From: Lepisosteus oculatus
Lineage: Eukaryota > Chordata > Actinopteri > Semionotiformes > Lepisosteidae
Reading direction: 5' to 3'
Length of the DNA: 64,000 bases
NCBI RefSeq assembly: GCF_040954835.1
Contig: NC_090697.1
Coordinates: 4,228,501 to 4,292,500 of the forward strand
Below, in pieces: positions 11,860-22,569 of this stretch (position 1 is the stretch's first letter; each line of letters begins with the position of its first letter). Under the pieces are notes generated by a model, which saw nothing but the letters and a program-made list of their open reading frames with translations, searched no databases and was not told the DNA's origin. Both the position numbers and the translations under genes were made by a program.

Positions 11860-12777
11860 TAGTGTTTTATGAGCATGTAAAAGGCATGGTGAATTGGAGA
11901 TTCTCAAGACTTATTTTGTATGATTGAAAACGAATGTGATCGGATCAACGAAAAGCTGTGATGTTATTTTTTGTCAATTAAAAAATAAAGTATTTTCGTT
12001 TACAAAGACGATTACAAAGAATGTGGACCAGGGTAATACTTTGAGTTTGCAGCTTGTCCAAGGTCATTCATTATTAATTCTATTAGTAATATCTTCGATA
12101 AAGACTTTTATGCATAAACTATTTCTGCATAAATAAAATATTTCCGATAAAGGTGGTAGGTTGTGTACTTTTGTCCAACTGATCAATCTTGCTTTTATAA
12201 AATATACCAACTTTTTAATGTATAATGATTAACATGCTGTAATACACAGTTTAAAATTATTAAAAGTCTAAAGAGTATACAACTTCAATTCTTAATTGAA
12301 TCACAGCAGTAATTGGGATTCGAAACTGGGTGTTTTCCGGCAACAGCTCAAATGCTGTACATGAGAGGTTAAGCTTTATTAGCTCTACCTGGTGGTTTTA
12401 CAAGGCGATTCTGGATACTTTTATCATAATTGCTGTATGACACGGTATGACACGTTTTAACATACAGTTTAAATTCAAAAGTCTAAAGAGTATACAACTT
12501 AAATTCTTAATTGAATAAAGATTGTCCCTCAGTAGTAATCAGGATTCAAAACCAGGTGTTTTCTGGTGACAGCTCAAATGCTGTACAGGAGAGGTTAAGC
12601 TTTATTTCATCCAACTGCCAGTTTTGCAAGGTGATTCCAGATACTATTAACATAATCTAATTTGCATATGGTAGAACGCAGTAAGACACAAAATGACGTG
12701 ATAGACGCGTTTTGATGCGACACGCACACCGCATTGTACCGCAAGCGTACCCCGCTCGTTTTGAATGGCTGCATCTG
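11860..12777 (+). mobile_element. Foldback element fragment, right arm
   Basis: The right end reads ...TTTTGAATGGCTGCATCTG followed by TA, the family terminus. The inner start resembles 24420 and 31960 (GAAAGGCATGGTGAAT). Inside, a segment of about 165 bases is repeated in tandem (12263-12425 and 12476-12655); each copy has a tRNA-like block read on the minus strand (Pol III B-box-like GGTTTCGAATCCC near 12310-12325, degenerate in the second). The left half is missing. Gag sequence of the following gypsy element begins directly at the right end. Confidence 0.6.
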
Positions 12778-12779
12778 TA

Positions 12780-13308
12780 CGCTGAAGCCGTGGAGCTTCT
12801 GAAAGCACACTTCGCCGCCCCCCAGAGTGTCATCTTCTGCAGGATTCTCTTCAGACAGCACAAACAGCAAAAACAGCAGCCAGGTGAATCTGTGCTTCAG
12901 TTTTTTTCAGGCTTGCGCGCCTTAGCCTTCCCTTGCCAATTCGGCGCAATGCAGGATGAGTTCATAAGGGATCAGCTAGCGGAGCACATGAACAATGCGA
13001 AAGAAAGATTGCTTGCAACACAAGATGACCTCACGCTGAACAAGCCTATCCAAATAGCGTTTCAAACGGAGGCCGCTGCTGCCTTGTCCTCTACACTAGC
13101 GTTCTACCCTGCTCATTCTCCCGCACTCACTGCCGGCCATGTGGAGCAGCCACAGCGGCCGGGCAGCTCGGACTTGCTCACACAAGACGCAGACGTGCTG
13201 CACACGCGGCAGCTGCGTGAGTCTCCTCCCAGGTGGTGCGGGAATTGCAGTTCACCCTCTCACGCCACCAGGACTAAGAACTGCCCTGCCCGAGGGCATT
13301 ATTGTTGA
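12780..13308 (+). pseudogene. Ty3/gypsy gag fragment with zinc knuckle
   Basis: The open frame runs to 13308; codons before 12780 belong to the foldback element, so no true start remains. The capsid-like part includes PGESVLQFFSGLRALAF and LAEHMNNAKERLLA. A C-terminal Cys/His box (CGNCSSPSHATRTKNC then GHYC) resembles a retroelement zinc knuckle that binds RNA. Gag packages the element transcript. It is 5' truncated and therefore inactive. Confidence 0.75.
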
Positions 13309-13388
13309 CGATGCGGCAAATATAATCATTTTGCGATTGCCCGCCCGCGGCACTCAGCTTCAGCTTCTCCATCCTCTGCTCAAACACA

Positions 13389-13823
13389 GTGAACGCAGCA
13401 TCCAGAGCTTTCAGAACGTGCACTGCTGAGCTGAACTCTGTGTGTATTCCCCTGCTGCTGAACACTGGGCCTGCTGTCTCTATCCTCAGTCTCTCAACAG
13501 TGGAGCAGTTTTTCTCTCACCTGCCTCTCTCATCACTATCCACCACCCTGTGTGGTTATGGCAGTTCTAAAATTGATATAGTGAACTCACTCAGCTTATC
13601 AGTGCGCTATGGCTCCAGGTCTCTCTTCACTTTCCATGTGTCTCGCCTAGGCGCCAAGCTCCTGGGACTGGACCTTTTTACTCGCCTCGAGTTCTCTCTG
13701 CTTGAAAACTTGACAACAGCGGCTCTCACGGTTAGCTCCCGGTTAGCTCTATTGGGCAGACCCAGTGGCCTGCAGTGTCCCATGGCCTCGTCTGCATCAC
13801 CGCTTTTAACCACAAGCCCCTGA
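13389..13823 (+). pseudogene. Ty3/gypsy aspartic protease and linker
   Basis: The frame carries LLLNTGPAVSILS near residues 17-29, the position of the retropepsin active site, which normally reads DTG or DSG; here the aspartate is Asn, so the protease would be inactive. The following LGLDLFTRLEF is the usual conserved GxDLL-type segment before the linker to RT. A stop at 13821-13823 separates it from RT in the same reading frame. Confidence 0.65.
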
Positions 13824-14488
13824 TTGACACCACCGTGCGCCCAGACATCCAGCTACTGCGCCGCATCCCGCTGGCCCTCCACGATGAGGTCACTGCCGCA
13901 CACTAGAGACTCCAGGAGGGGGGCATCATTGAACCCGTCGACGCCTCCCCATTGGTGTCCAATCTGGTGGTTGCGAAGAAGAAGTCCGGGGGCTTGCAAG
14001 TCTGCTTGGACCTGAAGGCAGTGAACAAAGCTGTCATTCCAGATAAGAACCCCCTCCCAACAGTGGAGTAGCTCACCTTGCAGTTCTCTGTTTCCACTGT
14101 GTTTACGAAATTGGATCTTCGTCGGGGCTACCTCCAGATTCCTCTCCACCCTGACAGCCAGAACTTGACAGCTGTTGTCACTCACATCGGTGTCTTCTGC
14201 TACACAGTGGTGCCCTTCGGATTGAGCTCCGCCCCCAGCTGTTTCCAAAAAGTGACGTCCACTATCTTTGCTGGAACCCCTGGGATGGTCATCTACATCA
14301 ATGACATTGTGGTTCATGGCCCAACCCTTGCCAGTCATGATGAGCTCTTCTATAGGGTGTTCAAGGTGCTCAACCACAACCACCTCACCCTCACCAGAGA
14401 CAAATGTGTGTTTGCCACTGACACCATCGAGTTTGTGAGTTTTCGTCTTAGAGCTGCTGGCCTCACCCCTGCTGCAGTCCAACATTGA
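13824..14488 (+). pseudogene. Ty3/gypsy reverse transcriptase core, broken
   Basis: RT motifs occur in order but in more than one frame: a VVAKKKSGGLQVCLDLKAVN-like stretch near 13968-14025, LDLRRGYLQIPLHPDSQN at about 14113, and VPFGLSSAPSCFQ near 14210. The catalytic box reads YINDI at about 14293 where YxDD is expected, so one of the two metal-binding aspartates is lost. A stop at 14068 and a frameshift near 14470 follow. Non-functional. Confidence 0.8.
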
Positions 14489-14546
14489 GGCCATTCAGCA
14501 CATCCCAGAGCCTACCACACCAGCTCAGGTCGCCTCCTTCCTTGGG

Positions 14547-14900
14547 ATGACTGCCAACTATCTCCAGTTTCTGCCACACTACTCAGCCACAACAGCCCCA
14601 CTGCGTCAGCTGCTGCAGAAGGATGCCCCTTGGGTTTGGAATCCTGCCTGTTCTGAAGCCGTCCGTCTCCTGAAGGTTCGGCTCACCTCACCATCTGTCC
14701 TGGCACACTTGGACTTCCCCAGCCCCACCCTTGTCACCTGCGACGCCTCCAGCACCGCCGTGGGAGCGGTACTCTATCAGCTTCACAATGGGGTGGAGCA
14801 ACCTATCGCCATCGCCTCCCGAGCTCTCAGCCCTATGGGAAAGAGGAACTCTGTGGGGGAGTGGGAGGCCCTGGTCTGCGTTTGGGCGTGTGAGAGGTGA
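14547..14900 (+). pseudogene. Ty3/gypsy RNase H domain, start only
   Basis: Contains the connection segment (NYLQFLPHYSATTAPLRQLL) and the RNase H start CDASSTAVGAVLYQ, with the first catalytic aspartate, and further on SRALSPMGKRNSVGEWEAL with the conserved glutamate. The frame ends at 14898-14900; the remaining RNase H is traceable to about 15060 with frameshifts. The domain would remove the RNA strand during reverse transcription. Confidence 0.75.
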
Positions 14901-15339
14901 CACGTGTAGTTGTATGGTCGTGCATTCACGCTACATATGGACCACCAGGCCCTCACGTGATGCTTGCCACTTCAGGGACAGGGCATCGACCACTCAGGCT
15001 TCACCGCTGGTCTGAGAGGCTCCAGCAATACAATTTTGCACAGCAGTTCACTCCAGGACGTGAGAATGTACAGTAGTTGCAGATCTACTGTCCCACTCCT
15101 TTCCTAACCTGTCTGGAGGCCCTGATTCAGACACACTCCTGCCTGACTCTCTACACTCCACGTTAGGCCACATTCTCTCTCCAGGACCTACAGAGGGCCT
15201 CAGAACAGGACCCAGTGCTCTCCCAGCTCCGCTCCTTTAAACGCTCAGGCTGGCCCTTCAAGGTCCCTGCCGACCTGGGCCCCTTCCTTTGTGTCAAAGA
15301 TGAGCTCTCTCCTGTGTTGCCTGGGGGACCTGCACAGCT

Positions 15340-16463
15340 GTTCCTCCCAGTCTCCAAGCACATGTTCTCCAAATGGCACATGCAGGCCACTTGGGCATTG
15401 CAAGGTCAAGCAACGGTGCTGGGATCTAGTATGGTGGCCAGGAATCAACTGGGACATAGAGGCACTGGTCAGAATCTGCGAGGCCTGCCTCCTTAGCGGG
15501 AAAACAGGAGGGCCTCCTCTGCCTCCTCTTCAGCCCCAAGACTGGCTGACCAAGCCCTAGTATCACCTCCAGCTGGACATCTGTGGGGAGCTGCACGGTG
15601 TCCTGCCCCATCAGCGCTTCCTCATAGTGGCCTATGACCTCCATTCAAAATGGCCAGAAGTAGCCCCCACAGGGTCGGTCACTACCCAAGCTGTCACAGA
15701 TTTCCTGGAATCCCTCTTTGCCCACTGGGGGCTGCCAACCATCATCACAACTGACAATGGGCCACAGTTTGCGTGACCGAGGCATTTGACATCTTCGCAC
15801 TGCTTTCTACAACCCAAAGGCGAACGGGGTGTGGAACGCCTGAACCAGACTCTCAAAAACGGCATCAGAGCCCACCTGTCAGAGGGCTGTTGCTTCTCAG
15901 CCGCGCTCCTCCACACTCTCCTTCACTACAGGGCCACACAACATGCCACGACTGGCAGCTCACCAGCCTTCCTCATGCTCGGCCGTGAGCTACAAATGCC
16001 CCTGGACAGGCTCCAGGCATACCCAGCTCCAACCCCTCCGGCTGGCACCCACAGCAGGGTGGCCAAACGCCAGCGTCACATGAAAAGGCAATATGACAAG
16101 TCGCACAGGGTGAAGCTGCCTGGGATCGCATTCCAGGATTGGGTCCAGATCCGAAGGCCCAGATGGGAGCTCAAGCTCCAGTCTTTTTGGTCTTCTCTTT
16201 CACCGGTCCCAGAGCAGCTGGGTCCCGCCACCTTGCGCCTCTCTGATGGGTCACTATGGCACACCAGCCGCCTCCGCAGAGTGACAGCTCCCACAAACCC
16301 TCATGTGGAGGCCGAAGCTGCCCCTGCTGGACAGCCAGGCGAGGTCGATGTCCCGGTGGAGCTGTCCATTCCTGTGGCAGAGCAACCCAGAGCTCCTTCT
16401 CCACAGCCAGCCCGGGTCCAGTCCAGACCAGCCTGGCTTAACGACTTGATTACTGATTTTTGA
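15340..16463 (+). pseudogene. Ty3/gypsy integrase, broken
   Basis: The zinc-binding part is visible near 15430-15515 (WWPGINWDIEALVRICEAC). The catalytic core follows: LDICGELHG near 15570 with the first Asp, then IITTDNGPQF near 15745 with the second, a stop right after, then GVERLNQTLKNG with the catalytic Glu near 15840. The C-terminal frame (15786-16463) holds a chromatin-binding-like tail including LRLSDGSLWHTSRLR. A stop or frameshift near 15560 and another at 15774-15790 make it inactive. Confidence 0.8.
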
Positions 16464-16556
16464 TTGCTTTTATGGTGCTTGCTGGCCCTACATCCAGCAG
16501 TGCTTTTCACTGTCTGGGAGAACTGTGTTTGTTTCATTTTCTGAAGGGGGGGGAAA

Positions 16557-16761
16557 TGTTATGTCGAGCACAGCATCCATTTAGGTTTACGACACTGTCA
16601 CACTTTGGGTTTGGGGGTTACCGCTTTACAGTTAATGACATGACTTGGCAAGTTTTTGCCATTCTGTGTCAGTTACAAGTTCTGCACAATTAAGAGCAGA
16701 CGTCTCTGAAATCTGCTAACTTCATCTCGGGATCCAGAACCTTATTCTTTCTGTTATAACA
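16557..16761 (+). repeat. 3' LTR of the gypsy element
   Basis: A purine tract (AAGGGGGGGGGAAA) ends at 16556. The LTR then begins TGTTATGTCG and ends CTGTTATAACA, so the short inverted ends TGTTAT/ATAACA are present. Length is 205 bases. No second copy is seen upstream of gag because that end of the element is lost. Confidence 0.65.
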
Positions 16762-17053
16762 CTTCCAATCATCAACATTTTTGTTCGTTCCACGGTCAGT
16801 TTTCCTAACACGTTAATTAGCTCACGATAGCCACTATAAATTCACTATGTGCACTTCAATTAACTCACGCGTTTCCTCTTTGCTAGCTGTTTTTTTTCCT
16901 AGTTATCCTGTAATGCAGAGCTGGGAATCGTGTCAGGAGATGCAGATCCGTCCTCGTCGTCAATTTTGCCGTGTACTGTATGTGTGATAACAGACTACTA
17001 AAATAAATAAAAATAACGGGAGGCAAGGCCTGTGTTGCAGGCTGCTCTTCTCA

Positions 17054-17520
17054 TTGACTGGACTGAACAGAACTACTTTCCAATTACACGTTACATATAA
17101 CATAGCCGCTAAGGAGGTATACGTTCGCCAAAGGAAACAGATCCAGCAAGCAAATCTCTGTACATTACACCTGAAAAAAGGACTGCTCAATGGTACCAGA
17201 TTGATTGTGAAGACACTACATCTACATGTCATTGATGCTGAGATTTTAACTGGAAGCAACACAGGAGTAAGAGTTTTCATCCCGAGAATTAATTTAGCTC
17301 CCAGTGAAACTAACTTGCTGTTTAGGCGGAAGACAAGACAATTTCCGATAATTTTAGCTTTTGTCATCACAATCTACAAATCTCAGGGTTAGACTTTCAA
17401 CAAAGTTGGCGTTTCGTACTCGAACCAGTTATTGCTCATGGACGACTTTACGTAGTAGTTTCCAGGTACAGAGATGAAAACAAGTTGAAAATCTCCATAT
17501 AGTAGCTAATGCAGACAGTC
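17054..17520 (+). pseudogene. Helitron helicase C-terminal fragment
   Basis: Codons 33-112 of the frame to 17392 resemble the end of the PIF1-type helicase of Helitron Rep/helicase proteins: LLNGTRLIVKTLHLHVIDAE, ILTGSNTGVRVFIPRI, then FPIILAFVITIYKSQG (motif VI region, usually FAMTINKSQGQ). A stop replaces the codon after KSQG, but KVGVSYSNQLLLMDDFT continues in the same frame. The rest of the Helitron is not seen. It is a small dead relic. Confidence 0.7.
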
Positions 17521-17740
17521 AGGGAAAACCTCTACAAGACAACCGAACTTTTACCAAAAATTTTGCACTTAAATCTGTTGCGATGATTTTTTTTTTTGCA
17601 ATAATTGTAATCTTTTAAACGACAATATAGTCTTATATGTAAAAAATGATCAAATTGCACTTTTAGTCATTTTTTTAATTGTTTTATTACCCAAGTCTGT
17701 CTCACTGACACCTTAGCTAGCAGCAAAGGGAGACGAGGAA

Positions 17741-18267
17741 GATAATAATTGCTTACACTTATATAGCGTTTTACAGGTAATGGGGACTCCACCACCACAA
17801 GTGTGCAGCATCCACCTGGATGATGCAATGGCAGCCATAGTGCGCCATAACTAACATCAGCTCTCAGTAGGGAGGAGAGCAGAGTAATGTAGCCAATTCA
17901 TAGAGGGGGATTATTAGGAGGCCATGATTGGTAAGGGCCAATGGGAAATTTGGCCAGGATGCCGGGGTTACACCCCTACTCTTTTCGAGAAACGCCCTGG
18001 GATTTTTAATGACCACAGAGAGTCAGGACCTTGGTTTTACGTCTCATCCGAAGGACGGCACCTGTTTACGGTATAGTGTCCCCGTCACTATACTGGGGCA
18101 TTAGGACCCACATGGACCGCAGGGTGAGCGCCCCCTGCTGGCCCCACTAACACCTCTTCCAGCAGCAACCTTAGTTTTTCCCAGGAGGTCTCCCATCCAG
18201 GTACTGACCAGGCTCACACCTGCTTAGCTTCAGTGGGTTGCCAGTTGTGAGTTGCAGGGTGATATGG
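17741..18267 (-). mobile_element. 5S rRNA-derived SINE (SINE3-like), near full length
   Basis: Read on the minus strand the element starts at about 18267 with sequence related to 5S rRNA: GAAGCTAAGCAGGTGTGAGC, then CCTGGTCAGTACCTGGATGG and GAGACC, which covers the 5S internal Pol III promoter. A body of about 400 bases follows and ends AAGTGTAAGCAATTATTATC. This is the layout of fish SINE3 elements. It is transcribed by Pol III and mobilised by LINE proteins. Confidence 0.88.
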
Positions 18268-18495
18268 TTACTGGCAATACAATATTAATATAAGTACTTC
18301 AATATTAATCTTTACTTCTTCTCTGAAGCAGTTTTAACAAAATATTAGCCACAGGTACACTAGTAATATTAATAATAAATATGAATGAATTTACAAATCT
18401 GGATACTGTCGATGGCAGGGGTAAAAACAAGCTTTTAAATGAAACTGTATATATATTTAACAATCATAATCTAAAATAAGAAAGTGGTATGCACT

Positions 18496-19011
18496 TGTAA
18501 CAGGAGGCGGTCTAGGCTCCCGTGAAGTGTAGTTCCGGACCCTATGCAGACAGTATAATCCGGAAGTAAGTGGAGAAGGACATCAGGGAAAACACGATGA
18601 GGATCAGGACTGGTTGGCAGACAGGGGGGAGTGACGACGGTGATCCGGTGCTTGGAGGGCATCGCGAGGGCAAACAGATCCAGACAGTCCAAAAGGGGGA
18701 ATCTGGGGCGCATTTCAAACTCCAAAGCCGGGGATCCATCCGAGATGAGGCAAACACAGTTAAAATCCAGAGTGGGATTCGGAACAGGGACAGGGAATGA
18801 AACCTGGGTAACGAGGCCAGGCGCTCCGAGCCCTGGACTCCGCTACTCAGGACCAGACGGGCTTCCAGGTGTCTGTCTCCCAGTGCTGAGCCAGGAATAG
18901 CAGGAGCGCCTGGCTTAAATAAGGAGACAAAACAGGAGGTAGTTGCACATAATGAAACTAAAATACGAAAGGGTCGGAGCGCCCTTAAGAGGAGGGATTA
19001 CGACCGCGACA
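18496..19011 (-). mobile_element. Solo LTR with 5-bp target duplication
   Basis: The 516-base unit runs from TGTAACAGGAGG to CGACCGCGACA, so its termini are TG...CA. It is flanked by identical GCACT at 18491-18495 and 19012-19016, a clean 5-bp target duplication. Minus orientation is proposed because a TATTTAAG box lies at about 18915 on that strand. No internal retroelement genes remain, so it is a recombination product (solo LTR), relatively young given the perfect duplication. Confidence 0.8.
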
Positions 19012-19183
19012 GCACTGAAGTGTGCGAAAAAGTCTATGTTTAATCACAGCTAAAACAAAAGTTATACTTTTTTAAAAATTGCCCCTTGGAGTGTTCAGTG
19101 TTTTTTTTGTGTAGCCTAATCGCAGTGGGGGCAGGGTGTGTGGGTAAAGGTTTAGGATGCAATTAATTGGCACTCTCTTCACA

Positions 19184-19295
19184 CATGAAGAAGGCTCCAC
19201 TGCTGAAACGTTATGTTTATTCTCTTTTCAGCATGGAATAAATCTTTACTTGTTCCTTTGTAACCTACGCATGCTGAAGCAGCTACCTACTCGAA
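19184..19295 (+). repeat. Penelope-like 3' tail, short copy
   Basis: Carries the tail shared by all Penelope scraps here: CATGAAGAAGGCTCCACTGC, then GAAACG and GGAATAAA, then TTGTTCCTTTG. Similar copies lie at 23.73, 29.83, 39.53, 46.15 and 49.29 kb. The first part may be a hammerhead-ribozyme core (see findings). Confidence 0.7.
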
Positions 19296-19299
19296 CTCT

Positions 19300-20930
19300 C
19301 TGTTCTTGTCTGAGAAGGCTTTGGAGCAGTTTACAACAATTTTATTTTCTTTGTGATGCAACTTTGAAGTGCAATGGTAAATGAAATTGTAAATAAAATG
19401 ACACCATAAATTTTAAATTTTATGACATTTATATTAACATTTTTTATTATTTTAAATATCACAGTATATTAAATATTCAGTTGAAATTAATGATCTTTTA
19501 AGTATTCTAACGGCTCCACCATCCCTCGGACAGGCTGACAAAGCATTTTTGGAGGGGTTAACGATCCAGCAATTGCAAAGCATGCAACTACAGCAGCCAC
19601 AGATAAATAAAAATATTTTTTCCCTCCAGATTAGGACACAAGAGAAATTATATTAATTAAACATAATTCAAGTTTCACTCTCTTGTGTAACAATCATTAC
19701 TTTGCCAAAATATGAAGTTTCTTGATTTTTGAAGTATTCACTGCCAATAAATTTCTTATTGGCTTTAAAACCGTCATCATCATGCTGTATTTACTGTATA
19801 TATAGTAGATTTATATAGTATACCCTCGGTTGATTGCATACTATTGGTTGAGAATATCTGTGGATATAACTTCATGTGATTCACACACGTGTAAGGACTC
19901 CAGGATAGGAGTATGTGATCCTGGTCAGGATTCTGGCTATTGAATTTTAGACATACTTGAGTATGTTCAATGTGGATTTAGAAACCCCAGCAAGTAGAGA
20001 GTTAGTCAATTTGAGAGAAGACAAATGTGCTGATCAGCTTTTTACCCACAGTAATGATAACATAATACTTACCAGGAAGACATTCCTGTGGTAACTATGG
20101 TAACCAGTGTAACTTAACCACACCCATCAACCCATTACAGTGACAATGCAAACTGGTGGGAATCAGTTCCACCTGTACATCTTTAAGAATCACGTACCTC
20201 ATTAAGTATAGAATATTATAGTCCAGTCCATATGTGACGTCTTTGCTCAGTCTTGGAGAATTCTGTCTCAGGTCTTAGTGATGTAAATCTTGCTTCCATA
20301 AATGTTATGCGATATAACCATAAAAATGTAAACAGTTTGCCTGATCTGTGTTTACAGTGGTTTGCTCTAGTTGTTTGCATCTAGAGGATACATTTATAGT
20401 TTATAAGAATAAAGTAAATTGACAATTAATTTCAAAACAGGATTTCACATTTTTTACATTTGATTTTTACATTTTTTTATAAATTTATTTATAGAATTTT
20501 GTGACTATAATCTAAAGCTCTGGTATGATATCTAAATATAATTATAGGTGTGTGTGTGCTATTCATTAATTTAACTGTTGTGAAATTCTGAGTATTAACA
20601 CATTTCCTTTGGTAGAATGTCTACTTTTTACTTTAAATGCCCAAGTAACATTAAGATGAAATACTTTTGTACTTTTAATAAAGTAGATTTTGAGAAGGAA
20701 ACTTTTACTGAGTAACTGTACATGTTTTTCAAAGTAACATTACTTTTACTGAAGTAACACATTTCAATACCTTTGACATCCTATTTTATACATTGAATTG
20801 CTTTTATTGCTCATAGGGTCCTTAGTAGTAAACTAACATGTCTCCTTTCACACTTCTAAAAAGTTATAACATTTCAAATCCTTTAGAGGGTGGTTTCATT
20901 AATGGAGATAGCACAAATTATCCAGTCCTC
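19300..20930. other. No gene seen
   Basis: AT-rich intergenic DNA before TAAR E with no recognisable coding frame or large repeat. Confidence 0.45.
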
Positions 20931-21050
20931 AAGATAATATCAAGATAATATCTGAGTAAAAGAGATTAGCTCTCCTGAGCCCTGTAGCCTTTTCATAGCT
21001 TCCCTAATTAACCAACACAAAGATTTACACACACCAACACAGAAGCGCAA

Positions 21051-21087
21051 TAGCAGCAGGAGGGGCTACTAGAAACGCCTTATAAAT
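21051..21087 (+). promoter_or_regulatory. Conserved TATA module upstream of TAAR E
   Basis: GCAGGAGGGGCTACTAGAAA followed by CTTATAAAT. The same block lies before TAAR F (27163-27204) and G (49618-49658), about 150-175 bases before their start codons. Here the distance is 451 bases because a retroposon lies between. It looks like a TATA-type core promoter with an adjacent conserved element. Confidence 0.55.
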
Positions 21088-21260
21088 GGAGGAGAAACAA
21101 AGACGAGAGTTGTCATGTTTCAATCTCTGAATTTACTGCATTTTACGTTTAAATAGGGCTAATAGCATTTTTTAAAGTTAGAGAGTGGAACACCGAATGT
21201 CTTTCTTTCTGCAATTTCAAAAGGTGTTTTTGATTCAACATTTCTTTCTTATAAAATGGA

Positions 21261-21494
21261 ATGAAATAAAATTTCATTCAAAATTTCTATTTCAATAGAT
21301 CTCCACGGTCTCCTCTATTGTTATTGTTGTATTGGTGTAATTGTAATTGTGTCTTATCTTGTGAAATCTTCTTATTTATTGTTGTAGCCTTCTTATTTAT
21401 TGTTATTGTCATCCTGTAAAGCGCTTTGAGAAGCCGCCTTTAAAGGCGCTATATAAAATAAAGTTTATTATTATTGTTATTATTATTATTATTA

Positions 21495-21524
<30 letters not shown>
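21261..21524 (+). mobile_element. Retroposon 3' end inserted at the TAAR E start codon
   Basis: A 264-base insertion ending GCGCTTTGAGAAGCCGCC, TATATAAAATAAAG and a long ATT repeat, which is a LINE/SINE-type 3' tail. It is flanked by identical 12-base copies TTATAAAATGGA at 21249-21260 and 21525-21536. The duplicated target includes the ATG of the receptor. Confidence 0.75.
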
Positions 21525-21529
<5 letters not shown>

Positions 21530-21531
21530 AA

Positions 21532-22561
21532 ATGGAAGGACATCAAATACTGCAATACTGTTTTCCATCTGATAATACATCTTGCCGAAAAGAAACTCGA
21601 TCTGCAGTTGTTAATGTCATTTTATATGTTTTCTTTATATCAGTGGTGATGCTGACAGTGTGTGGAAACCTGGTGGTGATCATCTCTATCTCTCACTTCA
21701 AGCAGCTCCACACACCAACTAACCTCCTCCTGCTCTCTCTGGCAGACTTTCTAATAGGGCTGATTGTGATGCCATTGGCAATGATCAGATATATAGAAAT
21801 ACCTGTTTTGAAATACCTGTTGGTATTTTGGGTGGACATTTTGTACTATTTTCTACTCAGTTCTCTCCATTCTTACGGTCATTTCTCTTTTTAATGTTGT
21901 TTTCATAAGTATTGATCGATACTTTGCCGTGTGTGACCCACTTCGATATTCTAATAAAATAACAAGTAATGTAATGTATTCATGTATAATATTAATTTGG
22001 TCATTTTCTATTCTTTATGTGTTGATGGTAGTTATTTTTAATATTAATCTTAGAAATACTGAAGAGGTGAATGCCTGTCATGGAGAATGTGTTTTTGAAA
22101 TGAGTGCACCCTGGGTGATAGTTGACATTCTAGTTTCTTTTATTTTGCCTTGTACTGTTATGATAGCGCTATATATAAAAATATTAATTGTTGCTAAAAG
22201 GCATGCACAATTGATCTGTTCTGTTACTGAACACAAAACCTGTAAACACAGAAACAGAAGTAAAGTTTCCAAAAGATCTGAAAGAAAAGCAGCCAAAACA
22301 TTAGGAATTGTGGTGGCCGTACTCCTTCTGTGTTTCATACCATAATATATTGGGTGTCTAAAGGAAGGAAAGCTTAATGTTTCATCTTCAGCTGCAGTAA
22401 CTAATTCCTTAATTTTTGTTGCAAATGTAAACTCTGCAATAAATCCTATTATTTATGCTTTGTTTTATCCCTGGTTTCAGAAGTCAGTGAAAGAAATATA
22501 AAAATTCAGGATCTGTGAGGCAGCATCTGCTCTAATTAATTTGTTTCCTGAAAATCATTGA
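21532..22561 (+). pseudogene. TAAR E: broken trace amine-associated receptor (non-classical clade)
   Basis: Closest to F and G. It starts ATG 21532 (MEGHQILQYCF), missing the five codons after the first residue found in F/G. Lesions: a six-base loss turns SLAVADF into SLADF; a 13-14-base tandem duplication (GAAATACCTGTT) at the top of TM3 shifts the frame near 21800-21825; the frame from 21929 reads CDPLRYSNK through TM5 with Asp5.42 (VIVDILVSFILP); Tyr in the TM6 PYY becomes TAA at 22343-22345; a Leu becomes TAA near 22500. TM7 [16 protein letters not shown] remains legible and the end matches LFPENH. It cannot encode a receptor. The promoter block of the clade is still present upstream. Confidence 0.92.
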
Positions 22562-22569
22562 ATTTAACA

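Larger units (their letters stand above)
12780..16761 (+). mobile_element. Decayed Ty3/gypsy LTR retrotransposon
   Basis: Gag with zinc knuckle, protease, reverse transcriptase, RNase H, integrase and 3' LTR lie in that order on the plus strand, diagnostic of Ty3/gypsy. Several frameshifts and stops break pol. The 5' LTR and start of gag are absent: the first recognisable gag codons abut the foldback terminus at 12777. GC content is clearly above the surroundings, and stays so to about 16.5 kb. Confidence 0.9.

Noticed and set aside
13853-14494. 213-codon minus-strand frame in the gypsy region
   Set aside because: It is the shadow of the RT on the opposite strand.
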